A DNA stretch of 64,000 bases from Methylovulum miyakonense HT12 (lineage in GTDB: Bacteria > Pseudomonadota > Gammaproteobacteria > Methylococcales > Methylomonadaceae), in the NCBI RefSeq assembly GCF_000384075.1, contig NZ_KB913025.1, forward strand, positions 1,306,119-1,370,118. The letters are read 5' to 3'. Of this stretch, positions 1 to 8,707 are shown in pieces. Position 1 is the first letter of the stretch; every line of letters begins with the position of its first letter. A program made the position numbers and the translations under genes. Under the pieces are notes generated by a model. The model was not told the DNA's origin and ran no database searches. It worked only from the letters and a program-made list of their open reading frames with translations.

Positions 1-1800
1 GGTAGTTCGCGTTCGGCAATTTTGGCCCGCGAGGAAGTCAGGACGATCGCCTTGGATGGCTTTTTCCCGCTCTCCGGTTTGGCAGATTTGCCCGAACGCA
101 AACGCAGCGGCGTGGTGGAATTTGGTTTGCCTTATGCCGCCGAACCTGCCGTCAGCAAACACATTGCAGCGTTTTTAAAGCAACACAAACTTGCCGCCCA
201 AGAAGCCTTGGGTGGCGAGGCGTGTGTGCCGGACGCATTGCTGTTAAACGGTGGCGTGTTCCGTAGCCAACCGATTACCCAACGTTTATTGGCTTTGCTG
301 GCTTCGTGGCGCGAACAAGCTCCTGTATTGCTGGAAAACCAGCATCCTGAATTGGCGGTGGCGTTTGGCGCGGTCAGTTATGCCGTGGCCCGACGCGAGA
401 AAAAACTCAAGATCGGCGGTGGCGCGGCGCGGAGCTATTTCTTGTTGGTCGATACCGATGACCAGCAACAAGGCGTGTGCATCTTGCCGAAAGGCAGTGA
501 AGAAGGCGACGAGGTCATTTTAAAAGACCGCCAGTTTGCCTTGCGCTTGGGGCTTCCGGTGCGTTTCCATTTGGCTTCGACTACAGGCGACAACGGGTTC
601 AAGCCGGGCGATGTCACTGCCATCAGCGATGATTTCCATTCCCTGCCGCCGCTTGCCGTGGCCTTGCAAAGCGATGGTGGTTCGGCGGCCAGCGAAGTGG
701 TGGTGCAATTGGCGGTCACGCAAACCGAGGTTGGCACGTTGAAAATCCAATGTGTCGCCGTGGATAACCCGCAGCAACGTTGGGACGTGGAATTCCAAAT
801 CCGCAAAAAAAGCCGTGCTTCCACGCCAGCGGATGTGGCTTTACCAGCGGAAAAAATGCAGCGTTTGGAAGATAAAATCCAGACCATTTACGGCACAAAA
901 TCCAAGCAAGTTGATCCAAAATCGGTAAAAAACCTGCGGGCCGATTTGGAAAAAATCGTCGGTAGCCCGCGTCCAGAATGGGCGACCCCTTTGCTCAGAA
1001 GTTTGTTTACGATGTTGCTGGAAGGCAGTAAATATCACCGCCGTTCTGATAACCACGAACGGATATGGTTGAGCTTGATCGGTTTTTGTTTGCGGCCCGG
1101 ATTTGGTTATCCGCTGGATGATTGGCGGGTTGAGCAATTATGGAAACACTATCCGAACGGTATCCAGTTTGTGAATGAAATCCAAAATTGGACCGAATGG
1201 TGGACGCTGTGGCGGCGGATTGCCGGGGGCCTAAATGCCGCCGCGCAAGAGCAATTGTTCAACGACATCAGCAAATACCTCAATCCCGCTTCGGCTCGCC
1301 AGCCAGGCGTTGCCAAGCAATTGAAAACCCGTGGTTATGAAGAGATTGTCCGCTTAGCCGCAGTACTCGAACGATTGCCGGTGGCGCAAAAAATCCAATT
1401 GGGCGAATGGCTATTGCAACGTCTGGAAAAAGTCAGCGAACCCGATCAAACGTGGTGGGCGGTCGGGCGTATCGGGGCACGGATTCCTTTTCATGGTAGC
1501 AGCCACAATGTCATCCCCGCCGAAACCGTTGCTAATTGGTTACAAAGCATGTTGCAAGAAGATTGGAAAAAATCCCCCCATATCGGTTTTGCGGCGACTT
1601 TGATTGCGCGGATGAGCGGTGACCGTAGCCGAGATATTGATGATGCGTTGCGGATGCAAATCATCGAAAAACTTAAACTCAGCAAAGCTCCTGTGTCTTG
1701 GGTATCGTTGGTTGAGGAAGTGAAAGAACTGGATGAGAAGGACGAAAAGCAAATTTTTGGCGAAGCTTTGCCGCCTGGGTTGAAGCTCATTAGCCAGTAG
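1..1800 (+). CDS. Hsp70-family (DnaK-like) protein, C-terminal part, cut by window edge
   Basis: The reading frame is open from base 1, so the gene begins upstream of the window; an internal TTG at 22 is not a credible start. About 600 residues are visible. The first 140 resemble the end of an Hsp70 nucleotide-binding domain (DALLLNGGVF, then AVAFGAVSYAVA), followed by a beta-rich substrate-domain-like stretch. The C-terminal half contains WWTLWRRIAGGL, a signature I associate with the DUF3731 extension of large bacterial Hsp70-like proteins. It is probably a cytoplasmic ATP-dependent chaperone of the non-canonical long type; its client cannot be told. It ends 26 bases before a strong terminator shared with ahpC. 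Confidence 0.75.
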   Translation, partial: GSSRSAILAREEVRTIALDGFFPLSGLADLPERKRSGVVEFGLPYAAEPAVSKHIAAFLKQHKLAAQEALGGEACVPDALLLNGGVFRSQPITQRLLALLASWREQAPVLLENQHPELAVAFGAVSYAVARREKKLKIGGGAARSYFLLVDTDDQQQGVCILPKGSEEGDEVILKDRQFALRLGLPVRFHLASTTGDNGFKPGDVTAISDDFHSLPPLAVALQSDGGSAASEVVVQLAVTQTEVGTLKIQCVAVDNPQQRWDVEFQIRKKSRASTPADVALPAEKMQRLEDKIQTIYGTKSKQVDPKSVKNLRADLEKIVGSPRPEWATPLLRSLFTMLLEGSKYHRRSDNHERIWLSLIGFCLRPGFGYPLDDWRVEQLWKHYPNGIQFVNEIQNWTEWWTLWRRIAGGLNAAAQEQLFNDISKYLNPASARQPGVAKQLKTRGYEEIVRLAAVLERLPVAQKIQLGEWLLQRLEKVSEPDQTWWAVGRIGARIPFHGSSHNVIPAETVANWLQSMLQEDWKKSPHIGFAATLIARMSGDRSRDIDDALRMQIIEKLKLSKAPVSWVSLVEEVKELDEKDEKQIFGEALPPGLKLISQ

Positions 1801-1825
1801 CAAAACGTCTTATTTTCAAGCCAAT

Positions 1826-1861
1826 AAAAAAGGCGCGTTGCCAAAAGCAACGCGCCTTTTT
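1826..1861. terminator. Bidirectional Rho-independent terminator
   Basis: A 14-15 bp stem (GGCGCGTTG with CAACGCGCC at its core) with a 7-base loop is flanked by an A-run on the left and a T-run on the right. It can therefore end both the Hsp70-like gene (+) and ahpC (-), which converge here. Confidence 0.9.
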
Positions 1862-1889
1862 CGTTTCAGCTAGATTTAGCTAAAAACGC

Positions 1890-2492
1890 TTACAGTTTGT
1901 CAGCGTTTTTGTCCAAATATTCAGCAACACCAGCAGGGCTGGCGTTCATGCCTGCATCGCCTTTGTTCCAACCCGCTGGGCAAACTTCGCCATGTTCTTC
2001 GTGGAATTGCAATGCGTCGATCATACGCAACATTTCATCAATGTTACGGCCTAATGGCAGGTCGTTGACGACTTGATGACGTACCATGCCACTTTTGTCA
2101 ATCAGGAAAGAACCACGGTAAGCCACGCCTGCACCCGCTTCAACGTCATAAGCTTGGCAAATTTCGTGTTTCAGGTCAGCCGCTAATGTGTAACGGACTG
2201 GGCCGATGCCGCCTTGGTTGATTGGGGTGTTGCGCCAGGCGTTGTGGGTGAAGTGTGAGTCGATAGAAACACCGACCACTTCTACGCCACGGCTTTTGAA
2301 TTCGTCAATGCGGTGGTCAAATGCGATCAGCTCGCTTGGGCAAACGAACGTGAAATCTAATGGGTAGAAAAATAACACGGCATATTTGCCGCTAGTGCTT
2401 TCAGAAAAGCTGAATGAATCGACTATTTGACCGTCACCTAAAACGGCAGGAACAGTAAAATCAGGGGCTTGCTTACCAACTAATACGCTCAT
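1890..2492 (-). CDS. ahpC: Typical 2-Cys peroxiredoxin (AhpC/Prx1 type)
   Basis: The 200-aa thiol peroxidase reduces H2O2, organic peroxides and peroxynitrite in the cytoplasm. The peroxidatic cysteine is C51 in FVCPSE and the resolving cysteine is C171 in VCPAGW, the arrangement of typical 2-Cys Prx dimers or decamers. Length matches the family. A GGAGA Shine-Dalgarno lies just upstream of the ATG. No ahpF or AhpD is adjacent, so the reductant (probably a thioredoxin system) is encoded elsewhere. It is a single-gene unit with about 250 bp of upstream DNA shared with the divergent gene at 2750. Confidence 0.93.
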   Translation of the reverse strand: MSVLVGKQAPDFTVPAVLGDGQIVDSFSFSESTSGKYAVLFFYPLDFTFVCPSELIAFDHRIDEFKSRGVEVVGVSIDSHFTHNAWRNTPINQGGIGPVRYTLAADLKHEICQAYDVEAGAGVAYRGSFLIDKSGMVRHQVVNDLPLGRNIDEMLRMIDALQFHEEHGEVCPAGWNKGDAGMNASPAGVAEYLDKNADKL

Positions 2493-2749
2493 TGATTGTC
2501 TCCAAGGGATTGAAAAATAAAGTTATATTTATGTTCATCAGCCACTGTCGCAGTGGGTCGGGGCTTATTCTACACTAGATCGCTCAGGAATTGTCTAGTG
2601 CGGAAAATTTTTGCTTGCATTTGGGGAGCCTTTAGCGATAATTTGTTACAGTAACGTTACAGATTGGTTAACAATTTTTTAAAAGCATAAGAAAAAGGCG
2701 GCATAACCTTGCCGCTAATAAACTATAATTATTGGGGAAGGGTATTTCC

Positions 2750-3259
2750 ATGGACAAAAACAAACACATCACTGAGCCCGATGTTTTCGGGTATCAAGTC
2801 CGCATTGTCAGGCGAGGCAAAGAAAGTAGCCGTTATTTTTCGCATAAGCTGTGGGGCAACCGGAACAAATCACTCCAAGCCGCCATCACGTGGCGCGACC
2901 AGATGTTGGTCGTGCTGAAGGGCAGTAAAACCCGGTTCTTAAAGCCGCCTAAAAATAAAACAACAACAGGCTTGACCGGTGTTTCCAGAACCATCAAATT
3001 CGACCACCGCAAAGACAAAAGCTATTTATGCTACACGGTTTTCTGGGTTTGCAATGGCAAAGCCCGGAATAAAACCTTCCAAGTGGGCAATGTCGAGAAA
3101 GTCACAGCCGATGATGAGTTGCACGCCTTCCGCACCGCCCGTCTGTTTAGAAGCTGTTATGAGTATGCGATAGACAATGATTTGGAATTCCACGATGAAA
3201 AATTCTTAGGGTGGAAGAAAGCGCGGCTTTATGAAGATGAAAATTTGGATGTGGTGTAA
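2750..3259 (+). CDS. Unknown 169-aa basic protein, possibly AP2/ERF-like DNA-binding
   Basis: The family is not recognised with certainty. The ATG at 2750 is preferred over an upstream TTG at 2732 because a GGGGAAGGG ribosome site precedes it at good spacing. The N-terminal half is rich in K/R (VRIVRRGKESSRYF); the second half has a strand-strand-helix look (YTVFWVCNGKARNKTFQVG, then a helix with RTARLFRSCYEYAI). That pattern vaguely recalls bacterial AP2-type domains used by some homing endonucleases and regulators, but it is a by-eye impression. There is no signal peptide or membrane segment. It is a stand-alone gene, divergent from ahpC. Confidence 0.55.
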   Translation: MDKNKHITEPDVFGYQVRIVRRGKESSRYFSHKLWGNRNKSLQAAITWRDQMLVVLKGSKTRFLKPPKNKTTTGLTGVSRTIKFDHRKDKSYLCYTVFWVCNGKARNKTFQVGNVEKVTADDELHAFRTARLFRSCYEYAIDNDLEFHDEKFLGWKKARLYEDENLDVV

Positions 3260-3292
3260 AGGCTAGTCCCAACAACGTTGGTCAAGTGGAAA

Positions 3293-3324
3293 ACAGCTAA
3301 CACCCTTTAATGGGATGTTAGCTG
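3293..3324. terminator. Hairpin between convergent genes
   Basis: ACAGCTAACA pairs with TGTTAGCTGT around a short A/T-rich loop. On the minus strand it is followed by TTTTCC, so it most likely ends the radical SAM gene; on the plus strand it follows the 2750 gene by about 33 bases. Confidence 0.6.
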
Positions 3325-3343
3325 TGAAAATAGGGATAAACTT

Positions 3344-4195
3344 TCAAACGCTTACCGTCACCTCAAAGCCCAATTCCCGGATTTCCCCCGCAAACGCTTC
3401 CAAAATATCTGCAGGCAGCTTTGCCAACTGTTCCGCTTCCGGTTGTGCCGAGGGTCTGGCAATCGTGTACAACATAATCCTGCGTACATTGCTATGTTCC
3501 CAAACCTGCTTTAACACTTCCAGGTAGGCCTGTTTTTCCGTATCAGGTAAGCCGCGTCCGGCAAAATCAAACAAACAGGTCTGTAATTTGGTCGGGCATA
3601 ACTGGCTGGCGATCAGCAGGTTCTCCACCGCCGCTTGGCAGCTCTGGGTGGAGTTATTGACCAGCCTGCGGCCTTCCTCGGTGGCGCTATCAAATTTAAA
3701 CCAAATTTGCCCATGATATTCATTTAGCACCCGCAGGCCTTCCTGCACTCTAGGCAAATGGATTAGGCTGCCATTGGAAATCAACACGTAATCGCTGCTA
3801 GGGAAAACCCCCGCTTCCGTGGCGATTTGCCCGATCAAACCGACCGCCCGTGCAAATTCTTTGAGGGTGGTCGGCTCACCATTGCCGGCGATGGCAATAT
3901 CTTTGATAACCCGTTTGTCTGCGTCCACTTCAAAACGGTCATAAAAATCGCCGTGCAGCACGTCGTCAAGAAAGAGCCTTAGTTCTTTCGCCAGCAACTC
4001 AAAATCAATGTCAGGGGCGGCGCCGATGCTCAGGTTGGGGACTTGGCAATAGACGCAACGCCAGTTGCAGGTATTGTTGGTATTGAAGTTGATGCCGATG
4101 GACAAGCCGCCCGCCCGTCTGGACAGCACCGGATAGATGTAAGTTAGGCCGATAATGTCGGCACGGTGGTTATTGACTGATAATTTCGAACCCAT
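3344..4195 (-). CDS. Radical SAM protein of unknown function
   Basis: The 283-aa protein has the radical SAM 4Fe-4S motif CNWRCVYC (C43, C47, C50), a glycine-rich SAM segment AIAGNGEPTT near residue 120, and a strand ending in LISNGS. It should bind one 4Fe-4S cluster and SAM and make the 5'-deoxyadenosyl radical. No SPASM or second-cluster cysteine set is evident in the C-terminus, so it is a single-cluster enzyme. It stands alone, convergent with the 2750 gene and divergent from nadC, so context does not indicate the substrate. Confidence 0.85.
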   Translation of the reverse strand: MGSKLSVNNHRADIIGLTYIYPVLSRRAGGLSIGINFNTNNTCNWRCVYCQVPNLSIGAAPDIDFELLAKELRLFLDDVLHGDFYDRFEVDADKRVIKDIAIAGNGEPTTLKEFARAVGLIGQIATEAGVFPSSDYVLISNGSLIHLPRVQEGLRVLNEYHGQIWFKFDSATEEGRRLVNNSTQSCQAAVENLLIASQLCPTKLQTCLFDFAGRGLPDTEKQAYLEVLKQVWEHSNVRRIMLYTIARPSAQPEAEQLAKLPADILEAFAGEIRELGFEVTVSV

Positions 4196-4287
4196 GAACT
4201 CTGCTTAGTAATGACTTTTTAACCATGTTATTCTACGGGTTTATGACCGATTGATTTGATTTTTTTGGACACCTTAAATTAACTACC

Positions 4288-5127
4288 ATGCCCAATTCCG
4301 TAAGCACAGCTGATATTCAACATTTTCTTAACGAAGATGTCGGTTCCGGCGACCTCACCGCCGCCATCATCCCAGAAAATCTCCGCGCCCAAGCCCAGGT
4401 CATCACCCGCGAAACTATGGTGGTGTGTGGCCAGGAATGGTTCAACGCCGTGTTTGCCGCGCTTGACCCTGCTGTCAACATCGTTTGGCAGGTTACCGAA
4501 GGCGATACGGCTATCGCCGGTACGCGGTTATGTTCTTTGGATGGCAACGCCAGGGCTTTATTGACAGGCGAGCGCACCGCCTTGAACCTGCTGCAAACGT
4601 TGTCCGCCACCGCCACGGTTTCCAGGCGCTACGCCGATGCGGTGGCGGGCACAGGCTGCAAGGTGCTGGATACCCGTAAGACCTTACCAGGGCTGAGAAA
4701 GGCGCAAAAATACGCCGTGGCCTGTGGCGGTTGCCATAACCATCGGATCGGTTTGCATGATGGCGTGCTAATCAAAGAAAACCATATCATCGCCGCCGGA
4801 TCCATCGCCAACGCCGTAAAGGCCGCGCGTCAGCATCCGGGCATTCCCGTTGAAGTCGAAGTGGAATCGCTAGCGGAATTGACTGAAGCGCTGGCGGCGA
4901 AACCGGAGCGCATCATGCTCGATAATTTCACGTTGGACGACTTGCGCAGCGCCGTCGCCCTAACGGCCGGTGCAGTCGGGCTGGAAGCTTCCGGTAACAT
5001 CAGCCTGGCGAACATCCGGGCCATTGCCGAAACTGGCGTGGATTACATTTCCATCGGCGCGTTGACCAAAAACCTGCAAGCGGTTGATTTGTCGATGCGC
5101 ATCCAATTGGCACAAGCCTATGAATGA
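4288..5127 (+). CDS. nadC: Nicotinate-nucleotide pyrophosphorylase (carboxylating)
   Basis: This quinolinate phosphoribosyltransferase converts quinolinate and PRPP to nicotinate mononucleotide, CO2 and PPi in de novo NAD synthesis. Its 279 aa show family hallmarks: DVGSGDLTA near the N-terminus, [45 protein letters not shown] and LEASGNI followed by [12 protein letters not shown]. Length is normal. Neither nadA nor nadB is adjacent. The stop overlaps the start of the flavin-reductase-like gene by eight bases, implying co-translation. Confidence 0.95.
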   Translation: MPNSVSTADIQHFLNEDVGSGDLTAAIIPENLRAQAQVITRETMVVCGQEWFNAVFAALDPAVNIVWQVTEGDTAIAGTRLCSLDGNARALLTGERTALNLLQTLSATATVSRRYADAVAGTGCKVLDTRKTLPGLRKAQKYAVACGGCHNHRIGLHDGVLIKENHIIAAGSIANAVKAARQHPGIPVEVEVESLAELTEALAAKPERIMLDNFTLDDLRSAVALTAGAVGLEASGNISLANIRAIAETGVDYISIGALTKNLQAVDLSMRIQLAQAYE

Positions 5128-5626
5128 AACCCTACCCGAGCTGTTAAAGCATATCAACACAGGCGTCTACGTCATTGGCGTCAGCGACGGCGAACAGCGC
5201 CATGCCTTTACCGCCGCTTGGGTGATGCAAGTCTCTTTCAACCCCCCACTGTTGGCGATCAGCATCAATCCGCACAACTATTCTTACCAATTGCTGCAAA
5301 GTGGCGGCGTGTGCAGCGTCAATGTCTTAAGCCAGCAACAGATGGCTATCGCCGAACATTTTGGGCGCAATGATTTGGCTGACAAAATGGCAGGCTTTGT
5401 CTGGCAACAAGACCGGACTGGCGCACCGGTCTTATCCGCTGGCTTGGCCTATTTCGATTGCCGCGTCAGCCATTACGCCGATGCTGGCGACCATAAAATC
5501 GCCTTTTGCCAAGTGCTGGCGGCAAAAAAACTGCGTGACGGCAAACCTATGTTGTACGTGCAAACAGGTGAAATGGATGGCGGCAGCCAACTTTATAAGA
5601 AAGATTTGAACGGGCATAAACCTTAG
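5120..5626 (+). CDS. Flavin reductase-like FMN-binding split-barrel protein
   Basis: The 168-aa protein has the pattern of flavin reductase-like domain proteins: the N-terminal strands [18 protein letters not shown], then [24 protein letters not shown] and a central HFGRND helix. Such proteins bind FMN and either reduce free flavin with NAD(P)H or act as small flavoenzymes. The ATG at 5120 overlaps the nadC stop; an upstream in-frame start inside nadC would add a tail unlike the family. Coupling to nadC may reflect flavin/NAD metabolism, but the partner oxygenase, if any, is not here. A similar fold occurs in rubredoxin:oxygen-type reductases, which cannot be excluded. Confidence 0.75.
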   Translation: MNETLPELLKHINTGVYVIGVSDGEQRHAFTAAWVMQVSFNPPLLAISINPHNYSYQLLQSGGVCSVNVLSQQQMAIAEHFGRNDLADKMAGFVWQQDRTGAPVLSAGLAYFDCRVSHYADAGDHKIAFCQVLAAKKLRDGKPMLYVQTGEMDGGSQLYKKDLNGHKP

Positions 5627-5710
5627 CAGGGCGTATTTACAAGCAAGCACATTGACAAAAACCAACGGTATCAGTATAGTTCGCCCTCACTTAGCTTTAC
5701 TGCATCCTCT

Positions 5711-5797
5711 GCCGAGGTGGTGAAATTGGTAGACACGCCAGCTTCAGGTGCTGGTGGGCGCAAGCCCGTGAAGGTTCAAGTCCTTTCCTCGGTACCA
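5711..5797 (+). tRNA. tRNA-Leu (anticodon CAG)
   Basis: An 87-nt class II tRNA with a 7-bp acceptor stem (GCCGAGG with CCTCGGT, the first pair being G-U) has anticodon stem CCAGC/GCTGG with loop TTCAGGT giving anticodon CAG. A variable arm and the T-arm GGTTCAAGTCC are present, and the CCA end is encoded. CUG is its codon. Confidence 0.96.
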
Positions 5798-5829
5798 AGC
5801 GTTGCTTAAGGGCTTTAATAAGATTCAAG

Positions 5830-5865
5830 AACCCGCAAGCTTTAAGGCTTAGCGGGTTTTTTATT
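5830..5865 (+). terminator. Rho-independent terminator after tRNA-Leu
   Basis: AACCCGCAAGC pairs with GCTTAGCGGGTT around a short loop, followed by a T-run. It lies about 33 bases after the CCA end of the tRNA gene. Confidence 0.9.
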
Positions 5866-5908
5866 GCCTTAAAAATTGTGGCGTTATTTTACTAAAATTG
5901 AGATATAT

Positions 5909-6106
5909 ATGATTGAAATCATTGCGTTGTGCTTGTTGACACTGGCTGTTACAGCTTGTTTCTTTTCGTTTTTCCCGGAAGCCAATGTCGCCAAGTTACA
6001 GGTGCCAAAAGATTCGATGTTAAGGCGGCATTTCTTGACACATTTACGGCACGAAAATCCGGCGCTAGCCGCCAAACTGGAAAAACAGCTGGCAAAAGCT
6101 AAGTAA
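5909..6106 (+). CDS. Small single-span membrane protein, unknown
   Basis: The 65-aa protein has one hydrophobic helix (IEIIALCLLTLAVTACFFSFF) and a short basic cytoplasmic tail ending in KLEKQLAKAK. The ATG at 5909 is preferred over a TTG at 5876, which would add an unlikely polar leader. The gene lies between two strong terminators, so it forms its own transcription unit. I do not recognise it; its compactness and isolation fit a small accessory membrane protein. Confidence 0.55.
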   Translation: MIEIIALCLLTLAVTACFFSFFPEANVAKLQVPKDSMLRRHFLTHLRHENPALAAKLEKQLAKAK

Positions 6107-6153
6107 ATCGGTCATCTACCTTATAGGCTGTGTGACCACGCTTTGCTGCCCCG

Positions 6154-6183
6154 AAAAAAAACCGCCCGAAGGCGGTTTTTTTT
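6154..6183. terminator. Bidirectional Rho-independent terminator
   Basis: AACCGCC-CGAA-GGCGGTT with A-run on the left and T-run on the right. It serves the small membrane protein gene (+) and the secreted-protein gene at 6208 (-). Confidence 0.92.
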
Positions 6184-6207
6184 CGGCGTTAATGTTGTAT
6201 CGCTAGC

Positions 6208-6849
6208 TTATTTAGGTATGACGGGGACATAACCATTCGTCAAACGGACGCTGTAAGCTACCGGGGTTGTTACGGTGGTGTCGGCACGGATCAGGTTGAT
6301 TTCAACGTAATAGTCGTAATTTTGGAAATCAAAGGTATGGTTGAATTGTTTCACTTCTTCATGCGCCACGACACTGGCTGACAGGTTGCTGTTGAAGGTC
6401 GCGACAGTCGATTCGCCCAGTGTTGCCCGGCTGACTTTCCTCAAGGCTGCGCTCACTTGGGCTTTGGTGCTGATGCCGTCAGTGTCCTTGTAGCCGACAA
6501 TCAGGGAATTCCAGCTTGGGCTTATCCAAGAAGCGGTTGAGCCAAATACGTTGGGGTTGGCCGGCACGTAATCATAGATAGGCGTGACATTGCAACGCAC
6601 GGTGATGGGTTGTGGCAGGAAGAAAGGGCTGCTACCGGCACCGCTGACGTTGCTGCCAAGGTAGCGGAATTGCGATAGCCAGAATTCGTATTTTCCGGCG
6701 GATGATTCATCGACGGAGCAGGAGGATGCCGTTGCGGTCCAAGCGGGCAAGGAATCCAGCCAACCTGCTGGCAAAGCTGATGCGCAGGTGGCGGTGGCGA
6801 TTGCGCTGGTGGCTAACAGGGCTTTTAATGTGTTGCGTAATGTTTTCAT
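6208..6849 (-). CDS. Secreted hypothetical protein
   Basis: The 213-aa protein has a clear Sec signal peptide (MKTLRNTLKALLATSAIATA, likely cleaved after CASA). The mature part is rich in S/T/Y/N and beta-prone, with two or three cysteines that could form a disulphide. No membrane anchor, PEP-CTERM tail or catalytic motif is visible. It is monocistronic with an AGAGAG ribosome site. Function unknown; a periplasmic or extracellular beta-rich protein is the most that can be said. Confidence 0.6.
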   Translation of the reverse strand: MKTLRNTLKALLATSAIATATCASALPAGWLDSLPAWTATASSCSVDESSAGKYEFWLSQFRYLGSNVSGAGSSPFFLPQPITVRCNVTPIYDYVPANPNVFGSTASWISPSWNSLIVGYKDTDGISTKAQVSAALRKVSRATLGESTVATFNSNLSASVVAHEEVKQFNHTFDFQNYDYYVEINLIRADTTVTTPVAYSVRLTNGYVPVIPK

Positions 6850-7275
6850 GGTCGTTCTCTCTAGTTAATGTGTAAGGTGTGTGGTGTTAAGATGCATCTA
6901 TTAAAATTTTAAAGGTTTGTCTGGATGCTTCGGACAGTTCATAGCTTACGCTTGTCACACCTTCATTGCTGTGATGCAGTTACCTGAAAAGATTGGATTA
7001 TTTACCAGCATAGGCTGATAAATTGCCTTTATCCCCAAATCCCGCCAGTATCCCCAAAAGTACAAAAACGCTAGGGCAAGCATTTAAGCCCTTTCCTCAA
7101 ACACGATGGCAATTTAGTTGCCTGATCGGATTATTGGCAATCAGCAGCCAAGCTGGTTTGGTAAACAGGTAACTTTTTACGGTGCCCTATCGCCAATCGG
7201 TTAAAATCGCCGTGAAGGTTTTGCAAAATGCAACCATCAGCCAAAACTTTTGCGGTTAAACGTAAGCGGGGTGTT
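6850..7275. other. Intergenic region, no gene seen
   Basis: About 425 bases between the divergent secreted-protein gene and the symporter gene. It is moderately A/T-rich and has no open frame with plausible codon use. It presumably holds two divergent promoters, but I could not pick convincing -35/-10 pairs. Confidence 0.5.
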
Positions 7276-8517
7276 ATGCGGGTGTCTTTAAATACACAGA
7301 TGTTGCTCGGCGTGTCCGCCGGCATACTGGTTGGCTTGCTATTTGCCGAACTCGGCCCTGATGCCGCACTGGCGCAATCAGGGCTTTATGTCAGCGGCCT
7401 GATTGGCAATTTGTTTATTGATTTGTTGAAAATGGTTCTGGTGCCCCTGGTGTTTACGTCCATTGCCGTGGGGATTGCCAATTTGCGCCTGCACCAGCAA
7501 ATGCACCAGGTTTGGCTTTCTACCTTAGGTTTTTTTGGGTTGTCGACGACGGCGGCGATTATCTTAGGCCTTACCGCGTGCAACCTGTTTGAGCCTGGCA
7601 GAGGCTTAAGCCTGGATGTGTTCCATAGCGCCATGCACAATTTTGATGCCAAGCAAATGACCTTGACGGATTTTATCGCCAAATTTTTCCACGGGCTGTT
7701 TGTCAATCCCTTCGCCGCGCTGGCGGACGGCAATGTCTTGGCGATAGTGGTTTTTGCGTTATTCCTGGGTATCGCGCTGGTCAAGGGCGGTGACCGTTAC
7801 CGCAATATCCTGGTTTTATTGCAGGAAGGTTTGGAAATTACTTTACGCATGGTCGGCTGGATTATGCATTTGGCCCCGTTCGGCATTATGGCGTTGCTGA
7901 CGCGATTGGTCGCCACGCAAGATATGGGATTGTTGGCGGGCCTTGCCAAGTTTGTCGCGGTGGTGATAGGGACGACACTGGTGCACTCGTTAGTGGTGCT
8001 GCCGCTGATGCTGTACGCGGTCACCCGTATCAAGCCGATGGCTTTTTTCCGGGGGGCGCGTGAGGCTTTGGTCACCGCTTTCGCCACCAGTTCCAGCTCC
8101 GCCACCTTGCCCGTCACGTTACGTTGTGCCGAACAGCATTTGCATGTCAAGCCGGAAATTGCCGGGTTTGTCGTCCCGTTAGGCGCGACGGTCAACATGG
8201 ACGGGACGGCCTTGTACGAAGCCGCCGCCGCATTGTTCGTCGCCAATCTGGCGGGGGTGGAGCTCAATTTTGTCCAGCAACTGATCGTGTTTTTTACTGC
8301 GATGATCGCTGCCATCGGTGCGCCCGGCATCCCTAGCGCAGGTATGGTGACCATGGTCATGGTGCTGCAATCGGTGGGCTTGCCTGCCGAAGCCATCGCC
8401 ATTTTGTTGCCGATAGACCGCTTGCTGGACACTTTCCGTACGATGGTCAATGTGCAAGGGGATATGGTTGGCAGTTTGATTGTGCAGAGGTTGGTTAGGG
8501 CCACAACGCCTGCATAA
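7276..8517 (+). CDS. Dicarboxylate/amino acid:cation symporter (DAACS family)
   Basis: The 413-aa inner-membrane transporter belongs to the GltP/DctA family, which couples uptake of glutamate, aspartate or C4-dicarboxylates to H+ or Na+. It shows the serine-rich hairpin motif ATSSSSATLPVT and the substrate/cation-site segment NMDGTALYEAAAALFVA, plus about eight hydrophobic segments. The ATG at 7276 follows a GGGG ribosome site and gives a family-like N-terminus (LNTQMLLGVSAGILVG); an ATG at 7228 would add a basic 16-residue leader and is less likely. Substrate specificity cannot be read by eye. Confidence 0.9.
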   Translation: MRVSLNTQMLLGVSAGILVGLLFAELGPDAALAQSGLYVSGLIGNLFIDLLKMVLVPLVFTSIAVGIANLRLHQQMHQVWLSTLGFFGLSTTAAIILGLTACNLFEPGRGLSLDVFHSAMHNFDAKQMTLTDFIAKFFHGLFVNPFAALADGNVLAIVVFALFLGIALVKGGDRYRNILVLLQEGLEITLRMVGWIMHLAPFGIMALLTRLVATQDMGLLAGLAKFVAVVIGTTLVHSLVVLPLMLYAVTRIKPMAFFRGAREALVTAFATSSSSATLPVTLRCAEQHLHVKPEIAGFVVPLGATVNMDGTALYEAAAALFVANLAGVELNFVQQLIVFFTAMIAAIGAPGIPSAGMVTMVMVLQSVGLPAEAIAILLPIDRLLDTFRTMVNVQGDMVGSLIVQRLVRATTPA

Positions 8518-8707
8518 GATTTGCTGGTCCACTGCCATTAAGAGGGGTAATTTTGATGGGGGGGATATTTCTGTCCATTACCCGATGAAGCCCTTTGCTG
8601 TGGCGTTTTTTTACCAAGAAGCGTTAGCAAATTTGGCGGGGTTTATTGTTTGTAGTGGACAGAATTGACGGTTTGGTGAGGGTGCAAATACGGGTTCGAA
8701 TGGCCAG

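Noticed and set aside
435-887. 150-codon antisense frame inside the Hsp70-like gene
   Set aside because: Shadow of the real frame, with no independent start signal; similar antisense frames across other genes were ignored.
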